This document shows positions 1 to 8,408 of a DNA stretch of 64,000 bases, piece by piece. The position numbers and the translations under genes were made by a program. Within the stretch, counting starts at the first letter, position 1, and every line of letters starts with the position of its first letter. The notes beneath the pieces are model-generated. The model saw only the letters and a program-made list of their open reading frames with translations. It was not told where the DNA came from and ran no database searches. This DNA comes from Chitinilyticum litopenaei DSM 21440 (GTDB taxonomy: Bacteria > Pseudomonadota > Gammaproteobacteria > Burkholderiales > Chitinibacteraceae): NCBI RefSeq assembly GCF_000428145.1, contig NZ_ATZJ01000011.1, positions 49,480-113,479 on the forward strand, in the 5' to 3' direction.

Positions 1-1607
1 GCGCGCAGCCGGAGCTGAACGACGAGCAGCAGCAGGCGGTCACGGCGCTGTGCGACGCCCGCGGCTTTGCCGCCTTTCTGCTGTTCGGCATTACTGGCAG
101 CGGCAAGACGGAAGTCTATCTGCGCGCCATTGCCGCCCAGCTTGCCGCCGGCCGGCAGGTGCTGGTGCTGGTGCCGGAAATCAACCTGACCCCGCAGCTG
201 GAAGGGCGTTTTCGCGCGCGTTTCCCGGCCACCACGATTGCCAGCCTGCACAGCGGGCTCAGTGACCGCCAGCGCGCGCTCAACTGGCTGGCTGCCGCCA
301 ACGGCGAGGCGGGCATCGTGCTCGGCACACGCCTGTCGGTGTTCACCCCCGTGCCGCAACTCGGGCTGATCATCATCGACGAAGAGCATGATCCGAGTTA
401 CAAGCAGCAGGAAGGCGTGCGTTATTCGGCGCGCGATGTGGCCGTCTACCGGGCGCGCAAGGCGGGGGTGCCCGTGGTGCTCGGCTCTGCGACGCCGAGC
501 CTGGAAACCTGGCAAAACGCCGTGACTCGGCGATATACCCTGCTGACCCTGCGTCGCCGCGCCATTGCCGGAGCGGGGTTGCCGTCCATACGTCTGCTGC
601 CGGTCAAGAAAATCCGCTCGGCTGACGGCCTGCATCCGCTGGCGCAGGAGGCCATCCAGCGCGCGCTGTCCGCCGGGCAGCAGGCGCTGATCTTCATCAA
701 CCGCCGCGGTTATGCGCCGGTGCTGGCCTGCACCGAGTGCGGCTGGATGGCCAGCTGCCGGCATTGCGCGGCCCGGCTGGTGCTGCATCTGAATGAAAGG
801 CGCCTGCGCTGCCATCACTGCGGCTATGAAGAAGCCATCACGCCGGTCTGCCCGGATTGCGGCAATCATGACCTGCAGGCCGTGGGTCATGGCACCCAGC
901 GCCTGGAAGACATTGTCGCCAGCCAGTTTCCACAGGCGCGCGTGCTGCGCATCGACCGTGACAGCACGCGGCGCAAGGGCGAGCTGGATGCCGCCCTGCA
1001 ACAGGTGCACGAAGGCGAGGCGGACATTCTGGTCGGCACGCAGATGCTGGCCAAGGGGCATGATTTCGCCCGCCTGTCCTGCGTGGTCGTGCTCAATGCC
1101 GATACCAGCCTCTACAGCATGGATTTTCGTGCCGAGGAACGGCTCTTCGCACTGCTCACGCAAGTGGCGGGCCGCGCCGGGCGGCACGGGCAGGGGGGCG
1201 AGGTGCTGATCCAGACGCTGTTCGAGGATCACCCTTTCTATGCCCAGCTGCTCGATGGCGACTATGCCCGGCTGGCGCAGCGCCTTCTGGCCGAGCGCCA
1301 GCAGTTGCGTCTGCCGCCAGCGGTGGCCTGGGCGATGCTGCGCGCCGAAGCGCCGCAGGCCGAGCGGGTGGCGGCCTTTCTGGCCGCCGCGCGCGCCTGT
1401 TTTCCGCTGCTGCGTGGCCTGACCGTGCACGAGCCGGTGGCGGCCAGCATGACCCGCCGGGCCGGGCAGGAGCGCATGCAGGTGCTGATCGCGGCCGACA
1501 CGCGTGCGGTGCTGCATGCTGCGCTGCACGCCGCCATGCCGCAGATCGACGCGCTGCCCGCCAGCCAGATCCGCTGGATTCTCGACGTGGACCCGCTGGA
1601 AGTGTGA
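1..1607 (+). CDS. priA: Primosomal protein N' (PriA helicase), 5' end outside window
   Basis: Superfamily 2 DNA helicase that restarts stalled replication forks by loading the primosome. The frame is open from the left edge, so the N-terminal DNA-binding part is missing. Visible in order: a Walker A motif in FGITGSGKTEVYL (nt about 83-121), a DEEH Walker B box near nt 376, the paired-cysteine zinc-binding region between nt 725 and 875 (CTECGW, CRHC, CHHCGY, CPDCG), and the C-terminal helicase motifs with TQMLAKGHDF and QVAGRAGR. These are diagnostic of PriA. The gene ends 93 bp before fliW and the two are not obviously linked in function. Only about 535 residues are present; complete PriA is roughly 700-740. 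Confidence 0.96.
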   Translation, partial: AQPELNDEQQQAVTALCDARGFAAFLLFGITGSGKTEVYLRAIAAQLAAGRQVLVLVPEINLTPQLEGRFRARFPATTIASLHSGLSDRQRALNWLAAANGEAGIVLGTRLSVFTPVPQLGLIIIDEEHDPSYKQQEGVRYSARDVAVYRARKAGVPVVLGSATPSLETWQNAVTRRYTLLTLRRRAIAGAGLPSIRLLPVKKIRSADGLHPLAQEAIQRALSAGQQALIFINRRGYAPVLACTECGWMASCRHCAARLVLHLNERRLRCHHCGYEEAITPVCPDCGNHDLQAVGHGTQRLEDIVASQFPQARVLRIDRDSTRRKGELDAALQQVHEGEADILVGTQMLAKGHDFARLSCVVVLNADTSLYSMDFRAEERLFALLTQVAGRAGRHGQGGEVLIQTLFEDHPFYAQLLDGDYARLAQRLLAERQQLRLPPAVAWAMLRAEAPQAERVAAFLAAARACFPLLRGLTVHEPVAASMTRRAGQERMQVLIAADTRAVLHAALHAAMPQIDALPASQIRWILDVDPLEV

Positions 1608-1700
1608 CCGCTGCGCGCCAGCCGCCGCGATCCGGCTTGGGCTGCGTGCGGCAAATGCACTATGCTGGCCCTCATCCGCAACCGTGACCGGAGCAGCCTC

Positions 1701-2117
1701 ATGCCGCAATTCCTGACCCCGTTTGGCCCCATCGACGTCGACCCCGACACCATCATCGAATTTCCGCTGGGCCTGCCCGGTTTTGAAGACAGCAAGCGTT
1801 TCAAGCTGCTGCACGAAGACAAGGCCGACCCGACCGTGCTGTGGCTGCAGTCGCTCGATCAGCCGGAAGTCACCTTCAGCGTGGTCGAAGCCAACCGGCT
1901 GGGCCTGGGCTATCAGATCGTGCTCAATGACGACGAATGCGAGCTGCTGCAGCTGTGTGACGACGACGAAGCCTTGCTGTTGCTGATCCTGGCGCGGGAT
2001 GAGGCATCGGATTCCGTCAAGGCGCTGATGCAGACCCCGCTGGTGCTCAACCCGCGCGCGCGCCGCGCCATGCAGAAGGCGCGGCTGAAGGCCAACATCG
2101 TGTTCAGCAACGACTGA
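1701..2117 (+). CDS. fliW: Flagellar assembly factor FliW
   Basis: A 138-residue protein that matches FliW, which binds flagellin and antagonises the translational regulator CsrA. It shows the family features: an N-terminal FGPIDVDPDTIIEFPLGLPG stretch, a central valine/leucine-rich beta fold and a C-terminal PLVLNPRARRA segment. The ATG at 1701 is preceded by GGAG at 1690 with good spacing; an upstream in-frame ATG at 1662 lacks this. No flagellar gene or csrA lies nearby, so here FliW is an orphan between priA and accA. FliW is best known from Firmicutes, Epsilonproteobacteria and Spirochaetes. The assignment rests on the sequence pattern, not on context. Confidence 0.85.
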   Translation: MPQFLTPFGPIDVDPDTIIEFPLGLPGFEDSKRFKLLHEDKADPTVLWLQSLDQPEVTFSVVEANRLGLGYQIVLNDDECELLQLCDDDEALLLLILARDEASDSVKALMQTPLVLNPRARRAMQKARLKANIVFSND

Positions 2118-2156
2118 ATGCCGCGTGCATCTTGCCGGCAGGCGGCAAGAGTACAG

Positions 2157-2180
2157 GGCCGGCCCAGCCGGCCTTTTGTC
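2157..2180 (+). terminator. Rho-independent terminator after fliW
   Basis: A 7-bp perfect GC stem (GGCCGGC / GCCGGCC) with a 3-nt loop is followed by TTTTGTC. It lies 40 bp after the fliW stop codon and 110 bp before accA, so it probably separates the two transcripts. Confidence 0.7.
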
Positions 2181-2291
2181 TTTCCGGGGCCGGGAAAGCG
2201 TGGTGTGGCCGGCTGCCTTACGGTATTATTGCCGGATTTTGCGCCTCGCCCGTCGGGCGGGCGGGACATGTGCCGTGGAGATGAGCCAGCC

Positions 2292-3260
2292 ATGAAAACC
2301 ACTTTTCTCGACTTCGAGCAGCCGATTGCCGAGCTGGAAAACAAGATCGAGGAACTGCGCTTTGTGCAGGACGATTCCGCTGTCGATATTTCGGTGGAAA
2401 TCTCGCACCTGGAAAAGAAAAGCCAGGAACTGACCAAGACCATCTACGGCAAGCTGACGCCGTGGCAGATTTCGCAGGTCGCTCGCCATCCGCAGCGCCC
2501 CTATACGCTGGATTACATCGCCGGCATCTTTACCGATTTCGAGGAACTGCACGGCGACCGTGCCTTTGCCGACGATCCGGCCATCGTGGGCGGGCTGGCG
2601 CGCTTCAATGGCCAGTCGGTCATGGTCATCGGCCACCAGAAGGGCCGCGACACCAAGGAGCGCCAGTACCGCAACTTCGGCATGCCGCGTCCCGAGGGGT
2701 ACCGCAAGGCGCTGCGCCTGATGAAGCTGGCCGAGAAATTCAACCTGCCCATCATCACCTTCATCGACACGCCGGGCGCCTATCCCGGCATCGGCGCCGA
2801 AGAGCGCGGGCAATCCGAAGCCATTGGCCGCAATCTCTTCGAGATGACCAAGCTGCGCGTGCCGGTGATCTGCACGGTGATCGGCGAGGGCGGCTCGGGT
2901 GGCGCGCTGGCCATTGCCGTGGGCGACGTCGTGCAGATGCTGCAATACTCGACCTACTCGGTGATTTCGCCGGAAGGCTGCGCCTCCATCCTCTTCAAGA
3001 CCGCCGAGCGCGCCCCGGAAGCGGCCGAAATGCTCGGCATCACCGCCAACCGTCTCAAGGCGCTGAATCTGGTCGACAAGGTGATCAACGAGCCGGTCGG
3101 CGGCGCGCACCGCAACCCCGCGCAAATGATGGCCTCGATGAAAAAATCGATTGCCGACGCCCTGCGCGCCCTGCAGGAAAAGCCGGTCGACGAATTGCTG
3201 GCAACCCGCTTTGACCGGCTGATGGAGTATGGCAAGTACAAGGAAGAAGCCATCGCCTGA
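2292..3260 (+). CDS. accA: Acetyl-CoA carboxylase carboxyltransferase subunit alpha
   Basis: Cytoplasmic subunit of acetyl-CoA carboxylase that transfers CO2 from biotin to acetyl-CoA for fatty acid synthesis. The 322-residue length is normal. It begins with the typical MKTTFLDFEQPIAELENKI helix, then contains the crotonase-like core with IIGEGGSGGALAI-type glycine motifs, FIDTPGAYPGIGAEERGQ and YSVISPEGCASIL. The start at 2292 is chosen by homology and by a GGAG at 2277; the frame is open further upstream to 2118, but that stretch does not look coded. The 3' end overlaps tilS by 32 bp, which suggests translational coupling. Confidence 0.97.
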   Translation: MKTTFLDFEQPIAELENKIEELRFVQDDSAVDISVEISHLEKKSQELTKTIYGKLTPWQISQVARHPQRPYTLDYIAGIFTDFEELHGDRAFADDPAIVGGLARFNGQSVMVIGHQKGRDTKERQYRNFGMPRPEGYRKALRLMKLAEKFNLPIITFIDTPGAYPGIGAEERGQSEAIGRNLFEMTKLRVPVICTVIGEGGSGGALAIAVGDVVQMLQYSTYSVISPEGCASILFKTAERAPEAAEMLGITANRLKALNLVDKVINEPVGGAHRNPAQMMASMKKSIADALRALQEKPVDELLATRFDRLMEYGKYKEEAIA

Positions 3261-4641
3261 GGCGCTGGCCGGGCGCGTCGCCGCCTGGCTGCAACACAGG
3301 CTGCCTGAACTGCCCCAGGGCCACCCGATCCAGCTTTGTCTGGGCCTCTCGGGTGGCCTTGATTCCATGGTGCTGCTCGATGTACTGGCGGGCTTGCGCG
3401 AACCGCTGGGCTTTTCCCTCAGTGCACTGCATGTGCACCATGGCCTGCAGGCCGCTGCCGACGACTGGGCGGCCTTTGTCGAGCGCGAATGCGCGGCACG
3501 CGCCGTGCCCTGCACCGTGCAGCGCGTGCAGGTCGCCGCCGCTGGCAACGGCATCGAGGCCGCCGCCCGTACGGCGCGCCATGCCGCCTTTGCCGGCCAT
3601 CTGGCCAGCCTGGACAGCCCGGCGCGCGCCATGCTCGTCGCGCACCATCGTGGCGATCAGGCCGAAACGGTGCTGCACCATCTGCTGCGCGGCAACGGTC
3701 TGGCCGGTCTCGCCGGCATGCCGCCAGCCCGCCAGTTTGCCGGTGGCGCGCGCCTGTGGCGACCGCTGCTGGACGAAACGCGCGACACCTTGCAGGCCTG
3801 GGCCGCCAGCCGGGGGCTGGCCTGGGTGGACGACCCCAGCAATGCCGAACTGCAGTACACGCGCAACCGGCTGCGCCACGCAGTCCTGCCGCCGCTGGTG
3901 ACCCATTTTCCGCACACAGAGGCCGCACTGGCGCGCGTCGCCCGCCATGCTGCCGAAGCATCCGAGCTGCTGGCCGACCTGGCTGCGCTGGACCTGCATC
4001 GTGCCGTCAGCGGCGACGGCTATGCCCCCGCCACACTGCGCTTTCTGCCCGAGCGTCGCCAGCGCAACGCCCTGCGGCACTGGCTGGGGCAGCACGGCGT
4101 GCAGCCGGATGCTGCCGTTTTCGATAACCTCTGGGTATCGCTTGCCAGCCTAAACGAGGAAAGCGCTCTGACTATAAAGGTGGGGGAGTATTGCGTGCGC
4201 GCCTATCGCCAGCGCCTGTTTGTCACGCCCGCCCATCTGCACAGCGGCAAACCTTACCCGCTGCACGGCGACCAGCCTGCCGACGCTCTGGCACGGGCCG
4301 CCGGCTGGTCGCTGGCGCCCTGCTGGCGGCAGCAGGAGCGTGGCCTTGCACTGCGGCATCTGCAGCAGGGGCTGACGGTGCGCGCGCGGCGGGACGACGA
4401 TGTGCTGCTGGTGCGCGGCCTGCACCGCCAGTTCAAGAAACTCTGCCAGGAAGCCGGCATCCCGCCCTGGTTGCGCGCGGTGCTGCCGGTGCTGGAGATC
4501 GGTGGCGAGCTGGCCGCGATAGCCGGCGTGGCCGTGGATGACCGCTTTGCCGCCGCTGCCGGCGAGGAGGGCTGGTGGCCCGGCATTTGCGGGGCGGTGG
4601 ATGGCGATCAATTCAGCCCTCGGAATATTGAATTCCCGTAG
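3229..4641 (+). CDS. tilS: tRNA(Ile)-lysidine synthase TilS
   Basis: Converts cytidine-34 of tRNA-Ile(CAU) to lysidine, so that it reads AUA codons. The PP-loop ATPase signature LGLSGGLDSMVLL (residues about 38-50) and HHRGDQAETVLHHLLRG define the N-terminal N-type ATP pyrophosphatase domain. A TilS substrate-binding/C-terminal domain follows (LTVRARRDDDVL, FKKLCQEAGIPPWLR). The length of 470 residues is normal. The ATG at 3229 lies inside accA and is the first usable start in the frame. The last residues (about QFSPRNIEFP) and the TAG stop are encoded by an adjoining REP-type repeat (family A), so the native tail may have been replaced. Confidence 0.95.
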   Translation: MASTRKKPSPEALAGRVAAWLQHRLPELPQGHPIQLCLGLSGGLDSMVLLDVLAGLREPLGFSLSALHVHHGLQAAADDWAAFVERECAARAVPCTVQRVQVAAAGNGIEAAARTARHAAFAGHLASLDSPARAMLVAHHRGDQAETVLHHLLRGNGLAGLAGMPPARQFAGGARLWRPLLDETRDTLQAWAASRGLAWVDDPSNAELQYTRNRLRHAVLPPLVTHFPHTEAALARVARHAAEASELLADLAALDLHRAVSGDGYAPATLRFLPERRQRNALRHWLGQHGVQPDAAVFDNLWVSLASLNEESALTIKVGEYCVRAYRQRLFVTPAHLHSGKPYPLHGDQPADALARAAGWSLAPCWRQQERGLALRHLQQGLTVRARRDDDVLLVRGLHRQFKKLCQEAGIPPWLRAVLPVLEIGGELAAIAGVAVDDRFAAAAGEEGWWPGICGAVDGDQFSPRNIEFP

Positions 4642-4690
4642 GAGCGAGCTTGCTCGCGATCAGCCACACCTCGCGAGCAAGCTCGCTCCT
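4609..4690. repeat. Family A REP composite, partial copy fused to tilS
   Basis: A REP palindrome with GAGCGAGCTTGCTCGCGA arms at 4642-4662 and 4672-4689. It is preceded by a left flank (CAGCCCTCGGAA...TTGAATTCCCG) that matches the flank of the complete family A copies at 9304, 14151 and 21221, read in reverse. The opposite flank is missing and is replaced by a MITE-like element. The stop codon of tilS is the first TAG of the palindrome. Confidence 0.8.
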
Positions 4691-4856
4691 AACAGGCTGT
4701 TGAAAAAGTCGGTTTTTCCGGCAGCATCAAGCACCGGGCAAAGCCCGGTGCAAGCGACCTCTTGAAAAATCAATGCTTTACAATTTTTCTTTTCATACAT
4801 TTTTCCCGGCTTTGCCGGAAAAAACGAGACGCGGGGTGTTTTTCAACACCCTGCTA
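4691..4856. repeat. MITE-like element with 16-bp imperfect inverted ends
   Basis: The ends ACAGGCTGTTGAAAAA and TTTTTCAACACCCTGC are inverted copies with two mismatches, flanked by TA on both sides. The interior is AT-rich, contains two small GC hairpins (near 4733-4750 and 4805-4820) and has no coding potential. Such ends resemble insertion-sequence termini, so this is probably a non-autonomous derivative. It abuts the REP palindrome exactly. Confidence 0.55.
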
Positions 4857-4867
4857 AGGGTGGCGCC

Positions 4868-6124
4868 TCACACCCGCAGTGTCAGCCCGTCGGCCAGTGC
4901 GCTGCGATAGGCGCGCCAGGCGGGGATCAGGCCGCTTAGCGCCCCTGCGGCCAGTACCAGCGCCAGCAGCAGCCACTCGGTGGCGCTGGGCGCGGCAATG
5001 CCGATGTGCAGGCCATATACGGTGCGAAGTACCGGCCTGCAGGCAAACAGCAGCAAATACAGCAGGCCCATACCCAGCAGAATGCCAGCGCTGACCAGCG
5101 CCACGGTTTCGCCCATCAGCAGGGTGAAAATGTGCCGCGGGCGGGCGCCGGTGGCGCGCAGGATGGCCATCTCGCGGCGACGTTCGTTCAGGCCGGTCAG
5201 CAGCGCTGCGAGCATGCCAAACAGGCCGACCACGACGACCAGGCCGCCTACCACCAGCAGCGCCTGCTCGGCCACCCGCAGCAGCGCCCACAATTCGCTG
5301 AGCGCCACGCCCGGCAGGATGGCCAGCAGCGGCTCATCGGCGTAATCGCTGATCGTGCGCTGCACGGCAAACAGCTGGCTGCGGCTTTTCAGGCCGACAT
5401 AGAAGGCGGTGATGCTTTCCGGCTGGGCATCGGCGCTCACGCCTTCGGCGAGCAGGCCGCTTTGCGCCAGCAGCGAGGCGCTGCCGGATTCCCAGCCGGC
5501 ATGGATGGCTTCCAGTCCGGCGAGGCTGACATGCACGGTATCGTCCACCGGCGTGCCGGTGGACGCGAGGATGCCGCTGACCGTGAACGGCTGGTCCTCG
5601 TGCTCGCTGAGCGCGCCTTCGCCGCTGCCGTGGGTGAGCACCAGCCGGTCGCCGGGCTGGTAGCCGAGCCGGCGGGCGACTTCGGCGCCGAGCACCGCGT
5701 CGTGCACGCCGGAGAACGGTTTTCCAGCGGCGAAGGTCAGCGGCTGCGCGTCGCCATAGCGCAGATGGCGGAAGTAATCACCGGTGGTGCCCAGCACGGC
5801 AAAGCCGCGATGGCTGTCGCCCAGCGACACCGGAATCGTCCAGGCGATGCGCGGGTCCTGGCGCAGGGCCTGATAGCTGTCCCAGCCGATATTGTTGCTG
5901 GCGTTGCCGACGCGAAACACGCTGTAGAGCAGCAGCTGCACCGAGCCGGTGCGCGCGCCGACGATCAGGTCGGTGCCCGCGACGGTATTGGCAAAACTGG
6001 CGCGCGCTTCGCTGCGCAGGCGCTCGACGCCGATCAGCAGCAGCACCGACAGCGCCACGGTAAGGATGGCCAGCGCCGCGGTCAGCTTGCGGTTGGCCAG
6101 GCTTTTCAGCGCCAGTTCAAGCAT
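4868..6124 (-). CDS. FtsX/MacB-type ABC transporter permease
   Basis: A 418-residue inner-membrane permease. It begins MLELALKSLANRKLTAALAI with one N-terminal membrane segment, then a large extracytoplasmic domain (about residues 45-275), then three membrane segments near the C terminus, the FtsX/MacB layout. The ATG at 6124 overlaps the end of the ATPase gene by 8 bp. Together with that ATPase, the DUF2796 protein and the DUF3299 protein it forms the set known from zinc-regulated operons (Vibrio ZrgA-C, Pseudomonas PA4063-4066). It probably works in the periplasmic/outer-membrane response to zinc starvation. The precise substrate is unknown; permeases of this fold often power extraction rather than import. 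Confidence 0.85.
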   Translation of the reverse strand: MLELALKSLANRKLTAALAILTVALSVLLLIGVERLRSEARASFANTVAGTDLIVGARTGSVQLLLYSVFRVGNASNNIGWDSYQALRQDPRIAWTIPVSLGDSHRGFAVLGTTGDYFRHLRYGDAQPLTFAAGKPFSGVHDAVLGAEVARRLGYQPGDRLVLTHGSGEGALSEHEDQPFTVSGILASTGTPVDDTVHVSLAGLEAIHAGWESGSASLLAQSGLLAEGVSADAQPESITAFYVGLKSRSQLFAVQRTISDYADEPLLAILPGVALSELWALLRVAEQALLVVGGLVVVVGLFGMLAALLTGLNERRREMAILRATGARPRHIFTLLMGETVALVSAGILLGMGLLYLLLFACRPVLRTVYGLHIGIAAPSATEWLLLALVLAAGALSGLIPAWRAYRSALADGLTLRV

Positions 6125-6815
6125 GGTCGGCCTCCGGGCGGGCGGCGTTGAGGTCGGCGAGCGCGACCGTGCGGTCGAAATGCGCGGCCAGCGTGGCATC
6201 GTGGCTGACGAAGACCACGCTGCTGCCGTGCCGGGCGGCCAGGCGCAGCAGCAGGTCGATAAAGGCCTGGCGGCGTTCGCCATCCAGCGCCGAGGTCGGC
6301 TCGTCGGCGATCAGCAGTTCTGGCGCGCCGATCAGCGCGCGCGCCAGCGCCACGCGCTGCTGCTGGCCGACCGACAGCGTGTTCACCGGGCGCCGGTGCA
6401 GCGCCGGGTCGGCCAGATCCAGTTCGGCCAGCAGCGCTTGCGCCGTGCGGCGCACATCGCCGGCCTGCTGGCGGCGACGCGCGGAAAAGCGGCAGGGCAG
6501 CAGCACATTGTCGAGCAGGTCCAGATAGGGCAGCAGATTGAACTGCTGGAACACATAGCCGATGTGATCGGCGCGAAACTGGTCGCGCGCGCTGGCCGCC
6601 AGCGTGGAAAAGGGCCGCTCCAGCAGGCGGATGCTGCCGGCCTGCGGGCTGGCGATGCCGGTCAGCAGGGCCAGCAGCGTGCTCTTGCCGCTGCCGCTGG
6701 CGCCGTGCAGAAAGACGCGCTCGCCGGCTTCCAGCCGGAAGCGGGCGATGTCGAGCACCGGGGCATGGCCCGGCCAGGCGAACACCAGCTCTTCCAGCTC
6801 CAGCGCCGCGCTCAT
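6117..6815 (-). CDS. LolD-type ABC transporter ATP-binding protein
   Basis: A 232-residue ATPase partner of the permease that follows. Walker A is GASGSGKSTLL (about residues 39-49), the Q-loop is in GYVFQQFNLLPYL, the signature is TLSVGQQQRVALARAL, Walker B is LLIADEPTSALD and the switch histidine is in FVSHD. The start is ATG 6815, two bases after the stop of the DUF2796 gene; an upstream frame extension to 6929 overlaps that gene and is not used. The tight spacing on both sides shows a cotranscribed operon. Confidence 0.92.
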   Translation of the reverse strand: MSAALELEELVFAWPGHAPVLDIARFRLEAGERVFLHGASGSGKSTLLALLTGIASPQAGSIRLLERPFSTLAASARDQFRADHIGYVFQQFNLLPYLDLLDNVLLPCRFSARRRQQAGDVRRTAQALLAELDLADPALHRRPVNTLSVGQQQRVALARALIGAPELLIADEPTSALDGERRQAFIDLLLRLAARHGSSVVFVSHDATLAAHFDRTVALADLNAARPEADHA

Positions 6816-6817
6816 GG

Positions 6818-7315
6818 CTATTTGCCCTTGAGCGCAAGCGCCTCGCCACGGCGCAGCGTCTGCCGGCTCTGGCCGGATGCCAGCGCCAGGTTGACGGTGA
6901 GCTTGTTCAGGCGCGGGTAGTGCTGCCACAGCTGCAGCGTCAGCCGCTCGGGCAGCGCCTGGCAGCTCAGGGTGTAGCTGGCGCTGACATCGCTGTGTTC
7001 GCCCTTGCCAAAGGCCGGCAGTGCGACCTGCCCGGCGCTGGCCGTGCAGCCCGCCGGAATGTCCAGCAGCGTCGTCGCCCGGGCAAGCTGCTTGCCGAGT
7101 TGCTCAAGCTCCGCTTTTTGCGCCGGGGTTTTCGGGGCGTGCTCGAAGCCCAGCAGATTGTCGGCCGGACTATCGAGCGCGATATGCAGCGTTGTGCCGT
7201 CACTGGCGACATCCAGCGTCGCCACACCGTGCTGGTGCGCGGCGTGCTGATGCGGCTTGCCAGCATATACCTGGCTGGATATGGCGATACAGGCAATCAG
7301 GATGAATGGCTTCAA
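6818..7315 (-). CDS. DUF2796 (ZrgA-like) periplasmic zinc-associated protein
   Basis: About 165 residues, with a signal peptide (KPFILIACIAISSQVYA) and a mature N terminus rich in histidines (GKPHQHAAHQHG), a likely metal site. The remainder matches DUF2796, the family of ZrgA and PA4063, which are made under zinc limitation. The start is taken as TTG at 7315, because GGGG lies 8 bases upstream and the signal peptide begins there; an ATG at 7369 would add 18 unlikely residues. It is followed directly by the ATPase and permease genes. It probably binds zinc in the periplasm for the ABC pair. The family assignment is good; the function is inferred. Confidence 0.8.
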   Translation of the reverse strand: MKPFILIACIAISSQVYAGKPHQHAAHQHGVATLDVASDGTTLHIALDSPADNLLGFEHAPKTPAQKAELEQLGKQLARATTLLDIPAGCTASAGQVALPAFGKGEHSDVSASYTLSCQALPERLTLQLWQHYPRLNKLTVNLALASGQSRQTLRRGEALALKGK

Positions 7316-7364
7316 GGCAATACCCCGTTGTTGATTGACTAGACTTTCAGTGAAACCCGAATTG

Positions 7365-7646
7365 ACCACAGAGGCACAGAAAACACAGAGAAAAGCGGGA
7401 GTACGTCATAGGTTTTCCCGATGAGCAAGAAGGCTCAGCAAACGGTAAACATCGTCGTTCCCGCGTCCCACGGGGATTCCCTTCGGTCAAGGCGGGAACC
7501 CAGCAATGCCGCGTGGATACTGGATGCCCGCCTTGACCGAGGGGAATTCCCGTGGGACGCGGGCATGCTGTGCTGATAAGTCTTGCTGAATCAGGTAGAC
7601 ATTTCTCAGGGTTTTGCTTCCTCCGTGCCCTCGGTGTCTCTGTGGT
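7365..7646. repeat. Family C (CACAGAG) palindrome split by a family D element
   Basis: The left arm ACCACAGAGGCACAGAAAAC starts at 7365 and the matching right arm (CGTGCCCTCGGTGTCTCTGT and following GGTTC) spans about 7625-7650. In the intact copy at 37282 the arms are about 30 bp apart; here more than 200 bp of other sequence lies between them. The block sits between the DUF3299 and DUF2796 genes and interrupts what would otherwise be a compact operon. Confidence 0.75.
7417..7595. repeat. Family D element nested in the CACAGAG repeat
   Basis: Ends CCCGATGAGCAAGAAGGCTC and CTTGCTGAATCAGG resemble the CCTGATTAGCAAGAC ends of the copy at 10369. The centre (7453-7566) is a long hairpin whose outer bases are GTCGTTCCCGCGTCCCACGG and its complement, similar to widespread repeats of the neisserial dRS3 type. 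No open reading frame is supported. Confidence 0.6.
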
Positions 7647-7699
7647 TCAAGCGGTTGTTGCGCTTTGCCGAGAAGGATTTCCACGCAGGAGCAAGCTTG

Positions 7700-8374
7700 C
7701 TAATTGGGCTTGCGCTTGTACTCGGTGACGCCGTCGGCCTGCATCTGGTAGCCGACATCGACCTCGGCGCTGCCGTCGGCCAGCGCCAGATTGCTGCGGC
7801 TCTTGCGCACGCTGAGCTTGCCGGTGACGGTGATCGGCGCGAACAGCCGCTCGCTGGCATAGCCGGCCGGGTAACGCACCACCACCAGCTGGTTGGGCGG
7901 CGGCGGCGGCACATGGATGCAGGCGCCGATCACCGGCACCAGCAGAAACTCCGTGACCTTGCCGTCCTTTTCCTGCAGCGGCAGCAGATAGCCGGACAGC
8001 CGCACCGGCTGCTGATCCAGCTCGCCGACCAGCTCGCTGACGCGCCTGGCCTCGTATCTGGCGATCTGCTCGACCAGCGCCTGCACGTCGGCGAATTTCT
8101 CGGCCAGCAGGGCCTTGTCGTTCTCCACCAGATGCTCGGGCTTGATCTGGCCCTTTTTCAGCGCATCCTGCAGCTCGCGCTGGTTCACCGCGCGCAGCAG
8201 CCGGTCTTTCTTTTCCTGCGGCAAGTCATTGACCTGCTTGCGCAGCGCCGGTGCATCGGGCTGCAGGTCTTTCCACTGGATGTCGCGCCAGGCTGTCGCC
8301 GCCAGCAGCGGCATGGCAATCAGGGCCAGGAGACCCAGCGTGACCAAGCGGGAGAAAAGGGCGGGGATGCGCAT
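7700..8374 (-). CDS. DUF3299 protein of the zinc-response operon
   Basis: A 224-residue exported protein with a signal peptide (MRIPALFSRLVTLGLLALIA...LLAATA). The central part is charged and helical. The C-terminal half matches DUF3299 (VRLSGYLLPL, VPVIGACIHVPPPPPNQ, FAPITVTGKL), a family found beside DUF2796 and LolD/FtsX-type ABC genes in Zur regulons such as PA4063-4066. The ATG at 8374 is chosen because the signal peptide begins there. It is probably the first gene of the operon; the downstream genes are now separated by 380 bp of repeats. Function unknown, likely zinc-related and periplasmic. Confidence 0.8.
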   Translation of the reverse strand: MRIPALFSRLVTLGLLALIAMPLLAATAWRDIQWKDLQPDAPALRKQVNDLPQEKKDRLLRAVNQRELQDALKKGQIKPEHLVENDKALLAEKFADVQALVEQIARYEARRVSELVGELDQQPVRLSGYLLPLQEKDGKVTEFLLVPVIGACIHVPPPPPNQLVVVRYPAGYASERLFAPITVTGKLSVRKSRSNLALADGSAEVDVGYQMQADGVTEYKRKPN

Positions 8375-8389
8375 GGCGGAACAACCGTA

Positions 8390-8408
8390 AATGTAACTGT
8401 GTTGCATT
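8390..8408. promoter_or_regulatory. Candidate Zur operator upstream of the DUF3299 gene
   Basis: The 19-bp palindrome AATGTAACTGTGTTGCATT has the AATG-N11-CATT outer geometry of Zur boxes, with an inner TAAC/GTTG half-match. It lies 16 bp before the ATG. The central bases differ from the enterobacterial consensus, so this is a candidate supported mainly by position and the zinc-type operon that follows. Confidence 0.4.

Noticed and set aside
2118..2291. N-terminal extension of accA to 2118
   Set aside because: The stretch covers the fliW terminator hairpin, and AccA proteins begin at the MKTTFLDFEQ segment.
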